Shown: one piece after another, positions 43,094 to 51,728 of the stretch
Layout of the letters: each line of letters starts with the position of its first letter
Position numbering within the stretch: the stretch's first letter is position 1
From: Pseudoduganella namucuonensis
Lineage (GTDB): Bacteria > Pseudomonadota > Gammaproteobacteria > Burkholderiales > Burkholderiaceae_D
Assembly: GCF_900116645.1 (NCBI RefSeq)
Contig: NZ_FPBO01000030.1
Span: forward strand, 46,689 to 110,688
DNA length: 64,000 nt
Reading direction: 5' to 3'
Program-made: the position numbers and the translations under genes
The notes under the pieces: generated by a model
The model's input: only the letters and a program-made list of their open reading frames with translations
Databases searched by the model: none
Told to the model about the DNA's origin: nothing

Positions 43094-44323
43094 TCAGCCG
43101 AACAGCACCGGCAGTTCCTGGGCGCGCCGGCGCAGCAGCGCCTTGGCTTCCTCGTAGGCCGGATAGATGCGGCCCACCTGCGCCCAGAAGCGCGGGCTGT
43201 GGTTCATCTCCAGGATGTGCGCCAGCTCGTGCGCCACCACGTAGTCGATCAGCGGCAGCGAGAAGTGGATCAGCTTCCAGTTCAGCCGGATCACGCGCTG
43301 CACCGTGCACGAACCCCAGCGCGTGCCGGCCGACGACAGCGCGAAGCCGCTGTATTGCACGCCCAGGCGCGCCGCGTACAGGTCCAGCCGCTGCTGGAAC
43401 AGGCCTTCGGCCTGCTGCCGCATCCACGATTTCACGCGTTCCTTCAGCAGCGTCTCGGTGGCGCCCTGGACCAGGCCCATGTGCAGCTCGCGCGTGTCCG
43501 GATTGTAGTCGCTGCGATTGCGGGTGGCCGTGTACAGGCGCAGTTTCAGCTCGCCGCCCAGGTAGGGCAGGGAGGTGCCGTCCACCCATTCGACGGGCGG
43601 CTTCCGCAGCCGCGCGGCGCGGCGTTCGCGGCGCTCCTCCAGTTTGCTCAGTATCCAGTTCTGCTTGGCGCGGATGGCGTTGTCGATTTCGGCGATGCTC
43701 ACGCGCTTGGGCGCCGTCACGCGCAGGCCGTCGTCGTCGATCATGAAGCCGATCGAGTGGCGCGTGGAGCGCCGCAGCGAGTATTCCAGCACATAGCCGG
43801 CCACCATCAACTGGCGGCGCGGCAGGCCGTCGTGCGGAGGCGCCTTCGGCGGCTCGGGCGCGCGCAGCGGCACCGGCGGGGGGCGCAGCAGATGGGCGCC
43901 CGGCGCGGCGCCGCCATCGGCGGGGGCCGACCAGGCCTGCTGGCCCGGTGGCGCGGCGCCGCGCCCGGCCTGCGGCATGGCCGAGCCATGCGCGGCGGTG
44001 GGCGGCGCCAGTGGCTGCGCGGTGTCGGGGGGGCGGGAGACTGCGGGGACGGCGGAGGATGGAGCGGCGGTGGACGGCGGAGTATGGGCTGGAAGCGGGG
44101 GGCGGGGCGCCTGCCATGTGGACGGCGCGGGAACGGCGGGGGGATGCATGGCCGGCGCGTTGGCGGCCGGACGGGATGCGACCTGCCCCGGCGTGCTTTC
44201 GCCGAACAAGTCCAGCTGCCCCTCGTCCGCCTGGCTGGCCGCCGGTCGGGCGGCGGTGGCCAGGTCGTCTAGCCAGCGCTGTAGGCGTGGGGCGAAATGA
44301 CGCGCATTTCTGATTCTATCCAC
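43094..44323 (-). CDS. YgjP/SprT-like zinc metallopeptidase with long Pro/Ala N-terminus
   Basis: A protein of about 409 residues. The C-terminal half (from about residue 175) is a DUF45/YgjP metallopeptidase with W-G-S-C followed by the zinc motif HELAHILEMNHSPRFW (HExxH...H). The N-terminal 170 residues are rich in proline and alanine and look disordered, although QLDLFGE near residue 43 resembles a beta-clamp binding or docking peptide. The best start is GTG at 44323, with AGGTGG upstream, inside the plsC gene, giving a 55-base overlap. Function beyond probable zinc peptidase is unknown. Confidence 0.8.
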   Translation of the reverse strand: MDRIRNARHFAPRLQRWLDDLATAARPAASQADEGQLDLFGESTPGQVASRPAANAPAMHPPAVPAPSTWQAPRPPLPAHTPPSTAAPSSAVPAVSRPPDTAQPLAPPTAAHGSAMPQAGRGAAPPGQQAWSAPADGGAAPGAHLLRPPPVPLRAPEPPKAPPHDGLPRRQLMVAGYVLEYSLRRSTRHSIGFMIDDDGLRVTAPKRVSIAEIDNAIRAKQNWILSKLEERRERRAARLRKPPVEWVDGTSLPYLGGELKLRLYTATRNRSDYNPDTRELHMGLVQGATETLLKERVKSWMRQQAEGLFQQRLDLYAARLGVQYSGFALSSAGTRWGSCTVQRVIRLNWKLIHFSLPLIDYVVAHELAHILEMNHSPRFWAQVGRIYPAYEEAKALLRRRAQELPVLFG

Positions 44324-45009
44324 TGTTCCACCTGCTCCATCAACTCGTCCGGGGTGCGCCCCTCCGAGGGTATCGGCTTGCCGACGGAAACCGTCACCTT
44401 GCCGGGCTTCTTGATAAACGAATTCTTCGGCCAGCACTCGCCCGAGTTCAGCGCGATCGGCACCACCACCGCGCCGGTGTCCACCGCCAGGCGCGTGCCG
44501 CCGCTCTTGTACTTGCCCTTCCGGCCCACAGGGATGCGGGTGCCTTCCGGGAACATGATAATCCATTGGCCGTCCTTCAGGCGGCGTTTGCCGTGCGCGA
44601 CCACCTGCTTGAAGGCGTGCTTGCCCTGCTTGCGGTCGATCGGGATCATGCGCAGCATGGCGATGCCCCAGCCGAAGAAGGGGATGTACAGGATCTCCTT
44701 CTTGAACACGAACACCAGGGGGCGCGGCAGGTTCGCCAGCAGGAAGATGGTCTCCCACGCCGACTGGTGCTTCGACAGCACGATCGCCGGCGCGTCCGGG
44801 AAGTTTTCCCGGCCCTTGATCTCGTATTCGATGCCGCAAATGGCCTTGGCGCACCAGATGATGAACACGTTCCAGCGCGAGACCACCCAGTAGCGTTTGT
44901 TATAGGGCAGCGGCGCCACCAGCATGCAGACGAAGGACCAGACGATGGTCGCCACGGCCATGATGACGGTGAACAGCAGGGAACGAAGGAACGGAACGGT
45001 GTTGCGCAA
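44269..45009 (-). CDS. PlsC-type acyltransferase (HX4E variant)
   Basis: A 246-residue lysophosphatidic acid acyltransferase with an N-terminal hydrophobic helix (about residues 8-33), the acyl-CoA/ACP motif SKHQSAWE (H-x4-E instead of H-x4-D), and the FPEGTRIPVG motif. The HX4E form is common in betaproteobacterial members. The start is TTG at 45009, with GGAGAG upstream; no ATG fits. It follows gmhB by 22 bases and overlaps the metallopeptidase gene. It is a second PlsC homologue besides the one at 31.5 kb. Confidence 0.92.
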   Translation of the reverse strand: MRNTVPFLRSLLFTVIMAVATIVWSFVCMLVAPLPYNKRYWVVSRWNVFIIWCAKAICGIEYEIKGRENFPDAPAIVLSKHQSAWETIFLLANLPRPLVFVFKKEILYIPFFGWGIAMLRMIPIDRKQGKHAFKQVVAHGKRRLKDGQWIIMFPEGTRIPVGRKGKYKSGGTRLAVDTGAVVVPIALNSGECWPKNSFIKKPGKVTVSVGKPIPSEGRTPDELMEQVEQWIESEMRVISPHAYSAG

Positions 45010-45031
45010 TGCGGCTCTCCAATAATTCTAG

Positions 45032-45601
45032 TTAACTTGCCGCGTGCGGCGCCGGGACTTTCAGCAGATGGTCGACCATCGCCGCGAGGTCGGGGAAGAC
45101 CTGGGTGCCGGGCGGCAGGCCGCCGGTGGCCTGGGTTTTCTCGCCCTTGCCGGTGAGGACCAGGTAGGGCGCGCAGCCGCTGACGAAGCCGGCCTGCAGG
45201 TCGCGCAGCGAGTCGCCCACGGTCGGCACGCCTTTCAGGTTGACCTGGTAGCGCTTGGCGATCTCGGCGAACATGCCGGGCTTGGGCTTGCGGCAGTCGC
45301 AGCCGTCCGCCGCCGAGTGCGGGCAGAAGAAGATCGCCTCGATCTCCGCGCCCGCCTGCTGCGCCAGCGTGTGCAGCTTGTGGTGGATCGCGTTCAGCAC
45401 AGTCATGTCGAACAGTTCGCGCGCGATGCCGGACTGGTTGGACGCGATCACCACGCGGTAACCCGACTGGTTCAGGCGGGCGATCGCCTCCAGCGATCCC
45501 GGAATCGGGATCCATTCGGCGGGCGACTTGATGAAGTCCGGCGAGTCGTGGTTGATCACGCCGTCCCGATCGAGGATGATCAGCTTCATCGGGTTGCCCA
45601 T
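45032..45601 (-). CDS. gmhB: D-glycero-beta-D-manno-heptose-1,7-bisphosphate 7-phosphatase
   Basis: GmhB removes the 7-phosphate during ADP-heptose synthesis, supplying the substrate of WaaC. The 189-residue HAD enzyme shows LDRDGVINHD (nucleophile and acid/base aspartates), SNQSG, the zinc-binding CPHSAADGCDCRKPKPGM loop and GDSLRDLQAG. Starts at 45601 (MGNP) or 45589 (MKLIILDRDG) are both possible. It lies one base after the glyS stop and before plsC, the usual glyS-gmhB-plsC order of betaproteobacteria. Confidence 0.95.
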   Translation of the reverse strand: MGNPMKLIILDRDGVINHDSPDFIKSPAEWIPIPGSLEAIARLNQSGYRVVIASNQSGIARELFDMTVLNAIHHKLHTLAQQAGAEIEAIFFCPHSAADGCDCRKPKPGMFAEIAKRYQVNLKGVPTVGDSLRDLQAGFVSGCAPYLVLTGKGEKTQATGGLPPGTQVFPDLAAMVDHLLKVPAPHAAS

Positions 45602-45602
45602 C

Positions 45603-47708
45603 TCAGGCCGCCAGTTTCGAGATGTCGGCCACGCGGTTCATCATGCCGTGCAGGGAGGACAGCAGCGCCAGGCGGTTGTTGCGCAGCGCGACATCCTCGG
45701 CCATCACCATCACGTCGTTGAAGAAGGCGTCGACGTCGTCGCGCAGCTGGGCCAGCGTCTTCAGCGTGCCGGCGAAGTCGCCTTTCGCGAAGGCGGCGTC
45801 CACTTCCGGCTGCACGCGGGCGATGGAGGCGGCCAGCTTCTTCTCGGCCTCGTCCTGCAGCAAAGCGTTGTTCACGCCGGCCGCGACCTGCGCCAGCGCC
45901 TCCTCGTTTTTCTTCAGGATGTTGGTGATGCGCTTGTTGGCGCCGGCCAGCGACACCGATTCCGGCAGCGCGGCGAAGGCTTGCACCGCCTCCAGGCGTT
46001 GCACGATGTCGTCCAGGCGGTCCGGATTCTGCGCCACCACGGCCTCGATCTCGTTCGGCGTGAAGCCGCGCTCGCGCAGGATGCCGCGCAGGCGGTCCAG
46101 CACGAAGGCGGTGACTTCCAGCGTCGGATCCTTGAAGCCGGCCACGGCGCCGAACTGCTTGACGGCGTCGGCCAGCAGGCCGGAGATGGACAGCGGCAGG
46201 CGCTTCTCCAGCAGCATGCGCAGCACGCCCAGGGCGTGGCGGCGCAGCGCGAACGGGTCCTTGTCGCCGGTCGGCTGCAGACCGATGGCCCAGATGCCGA
46301 CCAGGGTTTCCAGTTTGTCGGCCAGCGCCACGGCGGTGCCGGTGGCGGTGGCGGGCAGCGCGTCGCCGGCGAAGCGCGGCTGGTAGTGTTCGGAGGCGGC
46401 CAGCGCCACGTCCTCGTGCTCGCCGTCGTGGCGCGCGTAGTAGGTGCCCATGATGCCTTGCAGCTCGGGGAACTCGCCCACCATGTCGGTCAGCAGGTCG
46501 GCCTTGGACAGGCGCGCCGCGCGTTCGGCCAAGGCCACGTCCGCGCCGATTTTGGCGGCGATGGCGCCGGCGATCGCGGTCACGCGCTCGCTGCGCTCGG
46601 CCTGGGTGCCCAGCTTGTTGTGGTAGACCACGTTCTTCAGCAGCGGCAGGCGCGATTCCAGCGTCTTCTTCTTGTCCTGCTCGAAGAAGAACTTGGCGTC
46701 GGACAGGCGCGGACGCACCACGCGCTCGTTGCCGCCGATGATGGCTTCCGGCGTCGCCGTGGCGATGTTGGACACGATCAGGAAGCGCGAACGCAGCTTG
46801 CCGTTGGCGTCGGTCAGCGCGAAGTATTTCTGGTTGGTCTGCATCGTCAGGATCAGGCATTCCTGCGGCACGGCCAGGTACTCCTCCTCGAAGCGGCACT
46901 CGTACACCACCGGCCATTCGACCAGCGAGGTCACCTCGTCCAGCAGCGCCTCGGGCATCAGCACCTGGTCGGCGCCGGCTTTCTCCAGCAGCGAGGCGCG
47001 TATCCTTTCCTTGCGGTCCTCGAAGGCCGGCACCACCTTGCCCGTCTCCACCAGCGTGGCGGCGTAGCCGTCGGCGTCGGCCACGGTCACGGCGCGCGCG
47101 CCGGGGGCGGTCAGGAAGCGGTGGCCCTCGGTCGCGTTGGACGCGGTCAGGCCCAGCAGGGTCAGTGGCAGCACGGTGGCGCCATGCAGCGCGATCAGGC
47201 TGTGGGCCGGGCGCACGAATTGCACGGTGGCGCCGTCCGGGCGCTGGTAGCTCATCACTTTCGGGATCGGCAGCTTGGCCACGGATTCCTCCAGCGCGGC
47301 CTGCGCGCCGGCCAGCAGCTGCGAGCCGGGCGCGGTGTAGGTGTAGAAGAAGCTCTCGGCCTTGCCGTCCTGCGCGCGTTCCAGGTCGGCGATGGTCAGG
47401 TCGGGGAAGCCCAGCGCGGCCAGCTTCTTGGCCAGCGGCGCGCTTGGATTGCCTTCCTTGTCCAGTGCCACCGTCACGGGCAGCACTTTTTCGCGGATCG
47501 CTTTGTCCGGCGAGGTGGCGCGCACTTTCGTGATGGAGACGGCCAGGCGGCGCGGCGTGGCGTAGGTGGTGGCCACGCTGTCCTCTTCCAGGAAGTCGCG
47601 CGATTTCAAGCCGTTGACGATGGCCGAGGCGAACGCGGCGCCCAGTTTGGACAGGGCTTTCGGCGGCAGTTCTTCGGTCAGCAGTTCGATTAACAGGGTC
47701 TGGTTCAT
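45603..47708 (-). CDS. glyS: glycyl-tRNA synthetase beta subunit
   Basis: The 701-residue beta chain of the alpha2-beta2 glycyl-tRNA synthetase, which recognises tRNA and contributes to aminoacylation. The family N terminus LLIELLTEELPPKALSKLG and the central FFFEQDKKKTL and DLLTDMVGEFPELQGIMG motifs are present. It follows glyQ by 13 bases. The length matches E. coli GlyS (689). It is intact. Confidence 0.97.
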   Translation of the reverse strand: MNQTLLIELLTEELPPKALSKLGAAFASAIVNGLKSRDFLEEDSVATTYATPRRLAVSITKVRATSPDKAIREKVLPVTVALDKEGNPSAPLAKKLAALGFPDLTIADLERAQDGKAESFFYTYTAPGSQLLAGAQAALEESVAKLPIPKVMSYQRPDGATVQFVRPAHSLIALHGATVLPLTLLGLTASNATEGHRFLTAPGARAVTVADADGYAATLVETGKVVPAFEDRKERIRASLLEKAGADQVLMPEALLDEVTSLVEWPVVYECRFEEEYLAVPQECLILTMQTNQKYFALTDANGKLRSRFLIVSNIATATPEAIIGGNERVVRPRLSDAKFFFEQDKKKTLESRLPLLKNVVYHNKLGTQAERSERVTAIAGAIAAKIGADVALAERAARLSKADLLTDMVGEFPELQGIMGTYYARHDGEHEDVALAASEHYQPRFAGDALPATATGTAVALADKLETLVGIWAIGLQPTGDKDPFALRRHALGVLRMLLEKRLPLSISGLLADAVKQFGAVAGFKDPTLEVTAFVLDRLRGILRERGFTPNEIEAVVAQNPDRLDDIVQRLEAVQAFAALPESVSLAGANKRITNILKKNEEALAQVAAGVNNALLQDEAEKKLAASIARVQPEVDAAFAKGDFAGTLKTLAQLRDDVDAFFNDVMVMAEDVALRNNRLALLSSLHGMMNRVADISKLAA

Positions 47709-47721
47709 GTCGTTCTGGTCT

Positions 47722-48636
47722 TTACGCGGCGGTTTGGGTCGTCGATGGCAGCATCGGGAAGCCGAGGCGCTCGCGGGAATCGTAGTAGGCCTGCGCCACG
47801 AGGCGCGACAGGGCGCGCACGCGGCCGATGTAGGCGGCGCGTTCGGTCACCGAGATGGCGCCGCGCGCGTCCAGCAGGTTGAAGCTGTGCGAGGCCTTCA
47901 TGATCTGCTCATAGGCCGGCAGCGTCAGTTGCAGCTCGATCAGGCGCTTGGCCTCGGACTCGTGGTTGTTGAACTGCGCGAACAGCAGCTCGGTGTTGGA
48001 GTGCTCGAAGTTGTAGGCCGACTGCTCCACCTCGTTCTGGTGGAACACGTCGCCGTACTTCAGCGTTTTCTTTTCGCCGTTCTCTTCCCACTCGGTCCAC
48101 ACCAGGTCGTACATGTTCTCCACGCCCTGCAGGTACATGGCCAGGCGCTCGATGCCGTAGGTGATCTCGCCCAGCACCGGCTTGCAATCCAGGCCGCCCA
48201 CTTGCTGGAAGTAGGTGAACTGGGTCACCTCCATGCCGTTCAGCCAGACTTCCCAGCCCAGGCCCCAGGCGCCCAGGGTCGGGCTTTCCCAGTCGTCCTC
48301 GACGAAGCGCACGTCGTTCTGCTTCAAGTCCAGGCCCAGCGCCTCCAGCGAACCCAGATACAGGTCCAGGATGTTTTCCGGCGCCGGCTTCATCACCACC
48401 TGGTATTGATAGTAGTGCTGGCCGCGGTTCGGGTTTTCGCCATAGCGGCCGTCCTTGGGACGGCGCGAAGGCTGCACGTAGGCCGCGCGCCATGGCTCCG
48501 GGCCGATCGCGCGCAGGAAGGTGCCGGTGTGGAAGGTGCCGGCGCCCACTTCCATGTCGTATGGCTGGAGCAGGGCGCAGCCCTGCTTGTCCCAGTAGGT
48601 TTGCAGCGTCAGGATAATTTGTTGAAATGTGAGCAT
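47722..48636 (-). CDS. glyQ: glycyl-tRNA synthetase alpha subunit
   Basis: The 304-residue catalytic alpha chain, which activates glycine. It has the class II signatures TFQQIILTLQTYWDKQGC at the N terminus, the AYVQPSRRPKDGRYGENPNR motif and TYGIERLAMYLQG (motif 3). It is 13 bases upstream of glyS and 105 bases downstream of lnt on the minus strand, with a candidate -10 box in that gap. Confidence 0.97.
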   Translation of the reverse strand: MLTFQQIILTLQTYWDKQGCALLQPYDMEVGAGTFHTGTFLRAIGPEPWRAAYVQPSRRPKDGRYGENPNRGQHYYQYQVVMKPAPENILDLYLGSLEALGLDLKQNDVRFVEDDWESPTLGAWGLGWEVWLNGMEVTQFTYFQQVGGLDCKPVLGEITYGIERLAMYLQGVENMYDLVWTEWEENGEKKTLKYGDVFHQNEVEQSAYNFEHSNTELLFAQFNNHESEAKRLIELQLTLPAYEQIMKASHSFNLLDARGAISVTERAAYIGRVRALSRLVAQAYYDSRERLGFPMLPSTTQTAA

Positions 48637-48708
48637 CGTCTTTGATCTTTTGCGCTGGCTAGCGTTGGGCTGTTGCGTTGGGCTATATCGAGTTTGCCAA
48701 AACGGCTA

Positions 48709-48714
48709 ATTTTA
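48709..48714 (-). promoter_or_regulatory. candidate -10 box of glyQ-glyS
   Basis: Read on the minus strand, TAAAAT lies about 73 bases before the glyQ ATG, in the gap after lnt. No strong -35 hexamer is visible. Confidence 0.38.
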
Positions 48715-48740
48715 GCGGGTTTTGCGGGCCCTGGAAGGGA

Positions 48741-50306
48741 TTAGGCCCCGTTGGCCGCGTTTTTTGCGTTTTTCCGTGACCATAGCCACGCGCCGGCCAC
48801 GGCCAGCGCCGCCAGCGCGAGGAACAGTTTGTTGGCCAGCAGGATGTAGGGCGTGGTCCCCTCCGTGCCCCGCACGGTGGCCTTCAGCACGCCGGCCTGG
48901 TAATAGGGCAGGGCCGCCGTGACCTTGCCGTGGCTGTCGATCACCACGGTGGCGCCGTTGTTGGTGGCGCTCAGCATGGGGCGGCCCGTCTCCAGGCTGC
49001 GCATCTGCGAGATCTGCAAATGCTGCGGGATGGCGATCGATTCGCCGTACCACGCCAGTTCGGACACGTTCAGCAGCAGCGTGGCCGGCCTGGGATCGGA
49101 CGCCAGCTGCTCCGCGATCTCCTCGCCGAACAGGTTCTCGTAGCAGATATTGGGCAGCACGCGCTGCGACTTCACCTGGAACGGCGCCTGCAGCAGCTTG
49201 CCGCGGGTCTGGTCGCCCAGCGGGATCTGCATCATGTTGGTGAACCAGCGGAAGCCGGGCGGGATGAATTCGCCGAAGGGCACCAGGTGGTGCTTGTCGT
49301 AGCGGTAGGTGGGCAGGCCGGTGTCCGGCGGCAGGCCGATCACGCTGTTGGCGTACTGGGTCGGACTGTCCATCAGCGGGATGCCCAGCACCAGGTGGCT
49401 GCCGGAGCGCTTGGCGAATTGGCCGAGGGCGGGCAGGTAGTCCGGCGGCAGCTGGTGCGGGAACAGCATCACGGCCGTTTCCGGCGTGGCCACCAGGTCG
49501 GCCGCCTCCGCCGTCACGCTGTTGTAATAGCGGCGCAGCGTGGCCTCCGTGTGGGAGGCGTCGAACTTCTGCAGCAAGGGGGTGTTGCCCTGCACCAGGC
49601 GCACCGAGATGGGCTGGCCCACGGGAGTGGTCCACTCGACGAATTTCAGGCCGAAACCCACCGCGAACAGCGCCGCGAAGGCGCCCAGCGCGGCCCAGCG
49701 CGCGCGGTGCGCCGCCAGCAGAAGCGCGCCGGCGCAGACAGCGGCCAGCCAGCCGACGCCGTACACGCCGACGACGGGCGCGAAGCCGCCCAGCGGCGCG
49801 TCGTTGTGGGCGTAGCCGGCGGAGGCCCAGGAGAAACCGGTGAACAGCCAGCCGCGCACCCATTCGAACACGGCCCACATGGCCGGCAGCACCAGCAGCG
49901 CGGCGGCCGGCAGGGGCAGGGCCCAGCGCCGGCGCAGCCACAGGCCGGCGTACATGGCCATGGCCGCGTAGCCGCCCATGAGGGCGGCCAGCAGCGCGAT
50001 CGAGACCACGGCCAGCGGCAGCGCCAGGCCGCCGAAGCGGTTCAGCGCGATCACCAGCCAGTGAACGTTCGCCAGGCACCAGCCGAAGCCGAAGGCCCAG
50101 CCCACCCACGCGCCGTCCCGCACCGAGGGCGCGCGCAGCGCCTGGTAGAACAGCAGCGACAGGCACAGGATCTGCACCGGCCACCAGCCGAAGGGGGCGA
50201 AGGAGAACACGCTGGCGGCGCCCGCCAGCGCGGCGATGATCATCCGGCTGCGGGTGCTGCGCTGTGGGGGGGGCGTGTCGGTGGCGGCGGCGCGTCTGAA
50301 GCGCAT
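48741..50306 (-). CDS. lnt: apolipoprotein N-acyltransferase
   Basis: Lnt adds the third acyl chain to the N-terminal cysteine of lipoproteins in the inner membrane. The 521-residue protein has six or so N-terminal transmembrane helices, a periplasmic nitrilase domain (from about residue 220), and one C-terminal helix. The catalytic triad is visible as Glu in ATPETAVML, Lys in YDKHHLVPFGEF and Cys in NICYENLFG. The ATG overlaps the corC stop by one base. It ends the ybeZ-ybeY-corC-lnt set. Confidence 0.96.
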   Translation of the reverse strand: MRFRRAAATDTPPPQRSTRSRMIIAALAGAASVFSFAPFGWWPVQILCLSLLFYQALRAPSVRDGAWVGWAFGFGWCLANVHWLVIALNRFGGLALPLAVVSIALLAALMGGYAAMAMYAGLWLRRRWALPLPAAALLVLPAMWAVFEWVRGWLFTGFSWASAGYAHNDAPLGGFAPVVGVYGVGWLAAVCAGALLLAAHRARWAALGAFAALFAVGFGLKFVEWTTPVGQPISVRLVQGNTPLLQKFDASHTEATLRRYYNSVTAEAADLVATPETAVMLFPHQLPPDYLPALGQFAKRSGSHLVLGIPLMDSPTQYANSVIGLPPDTGLPTYRYDKHHLVPFGEFIPPGFRWFTNMMQIPLGDQTRGKLLQAPFQVKSQRVLPNICYENLFGEEIAEQLASDPRPATLLLNVSELAWYGESIAIPQHLQISQMRSLETGRPMLSATNNGATVVIDSHGKVTAALPYYQAGVLKATVRGTEGTTPYILLANKLFLALAALAVAGAWLWSRKNAKNAANGA

Positions 50307-51184
50307 CAGTCTTGCTCGTCCACCGCCGGGGGCAGTTTTTCGACCAGCAGCACGTGGATCTGGCGCGCGTCGGCGCGCAGCACTTCGAAGCGCAGGTTGT
50401 CGATCTCGAACGTGTCGCCCTTGTGGGGCATGCGTTCAAGGTGCTTGACGACGAAGCCGCCGATGGTGTCGGCGTCCTCGTCGGAGAGGTCGGTGTCCAG
50501 TTCCTCGTTGAACTGGCCGATCTCGGTCAGCGCCTTGATGCGCCAGCGCGGACCCTGCTTGCCTTCCTTGATGGAGAGGATGTTGTCCTCCTCCTCGTCG
50601 AAATCGTATTCGTCCTCGATGTCGCCGACGATCTGTTCCAGCACGTCCTCGATGGTGATGAGGCCAGCCACGCCACTGTACTCGTCGACGACGATGGCCA
50701 TGTGGTTGTGGTTGGCGCGGAAATCGCGCAGCAGCACGTTCAGGCGTTTGGATTCCGGAATGAACACGGCCGGGCGCAGCATGTCGCGCGCGTCGAACGA
50801 TTCTTCCGCGTAGTAGCGCAGCAGGTCCTTGGCCAGCAGGATGCCGATCACCTTGTCGCGCTCGCCGTCGATGGCGGGGAAGCGCGAGTGGGCGGTCTCC
50901 AATACGGAGGGCATCCATTCCTCGATGGGCTTGGAAATGTCGATGACGTCCATCTGTGAGCGCGGGATCATGATATCGCGGGCGGACAGGTCCGACACCT
51001 GGAACACGCCTTCGATCATCGACAGTGCGTCGGCGTCGATCAGGTTGCGTTCGTGGGCATCGTGCAGGACTTCGAGCAGTTCCGCGCGGTTCTCGGGCTC
51101 GGGGGAAATCAGTGCGGTGAGTCGCTCAAATAGCGACCGGTGGGGTTTGGCGTCAGTCTTGACGCCACTAGAGTGCTCTTGCAT
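50306..51184 (-). CDS. corC: CorC/YbeX family CBS-domain protein
   Basis: A 292-residue cytoplasmic protein with two CBS domains (about residues 65-180, with RDIMIPRSQMDVI and VVDEYSGVAGLITIEDVLEQIVGDIEDE) and a C-terminal CorC_HlyC transporter-associated domain. CorC/YbeX was linked to Mg2+/Co2+ efflux and more recently to ribosome and translation fitness with ybeY/ybeZ. The ATG at 51184 was chosen because it gives the normal N terminus; 20 upstream codons in frame have no support. It lies between ybeY and lnt. Confidence 0.95.
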   Translation of the reverse strand: MQEHSSGVKTDAKPHRSLFERLTALISPEPENRAELLEVLHDAHERNLIDADALSMIEGVFQVSDLSARDIMIPRSQMDVIDISKPIEEWMPSVLETAHSRFPAIDGERDKVIGILLAKDLLRYYAEESFDARDMLRPAVFIPESKRLNVLLRDFRANHNHMAIVVDEYSGVAGLITIEDVLEQIVGDIEDEYDFDEEEDNILSIKEGKQGPRWRIKALTEIGQFNEELDTDLSDEDADTIGGFVVKHLERMPHKGDTFEIDNLRFEVLRADARQIHVLLVEKLPPAVDEQD

Positions 51185-51266
51185 GGCAGGCGTGAGCCAG
51201 TTGTTTCGGAGTCCTATAGCATACACTAATTGCAAGGCCCCCACCGATTTCGCCGGTTGGTCCCGT

Positions 51267-51728
51267 TCAGGCGTAGGGATCGGCGTAGCCCAGGCCGGCC
51301 AGGATCTCGGTCTCCAGGCCCTCCATCTCGGCCGCCTCCTCGTCGTCCATGTGGTCGTAGCCCTGCGCGTGCAGCACGCCGTGCACGATCAGGTGGGCGG
51401 TGTGCTCCTCCACCGTTTTCCTCTGCTCGGCGGCTTCCTGCCGCAGCACGTCGGTGCACAGGATGATGTCGGCGCGGGTCGGCTCGTCGTCCGCGACCTC
51501 CTCTCCCTCGTTGTAGGCGAAGGTCAGCACGTTGGTGGCGTAGTCCTTGCCGCGGTAGTCGCGGTTCAGCGCCTGGCCCTCGGCGGCGTCGACGAAGCGC
51601 ACCGTCAGTTCGGCCGGCGCGAACAGCGCCGCCTTGATCCACTTGCGCACCAGCGGGCGCGTGACGCTTTCCTGCAGGCGCGGGTCGGCGTACTGCACCG
51701 ACAGGGTCAGCTTATTTTTTTCGGACAT
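51267..51728 (-). CDS. ybeY: endoribonuclease YbeY
   Basis: A 153-residue metalloprotein required for 16S rRNA 3'-end maturation and ribosome quality control. The zinc motif HGVLHAQGYDH gives His116, His120 and His126 (H-x3-H-x5-H), and the conserved arginine-containing RDYRGKDYATNVLTF precedes it. Its first 17 bases overlap the end of ybeZ, a very frequent pairing. Confidence 0.97.
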   Translation of the reverse strand: MSEKNKLTLSVQYADPRLQESVTRPLVRKWIKAALFAPAELTVRFVDAAEGQALNRDYRGKDYATNVLTFAYNEGEEVADDEPTRADIILCTDVLRQEAAEQRKTVEEHTAHLIVHGVLHAQGYDHMDDEEAAEMEGLETEILAGLGYADPYA

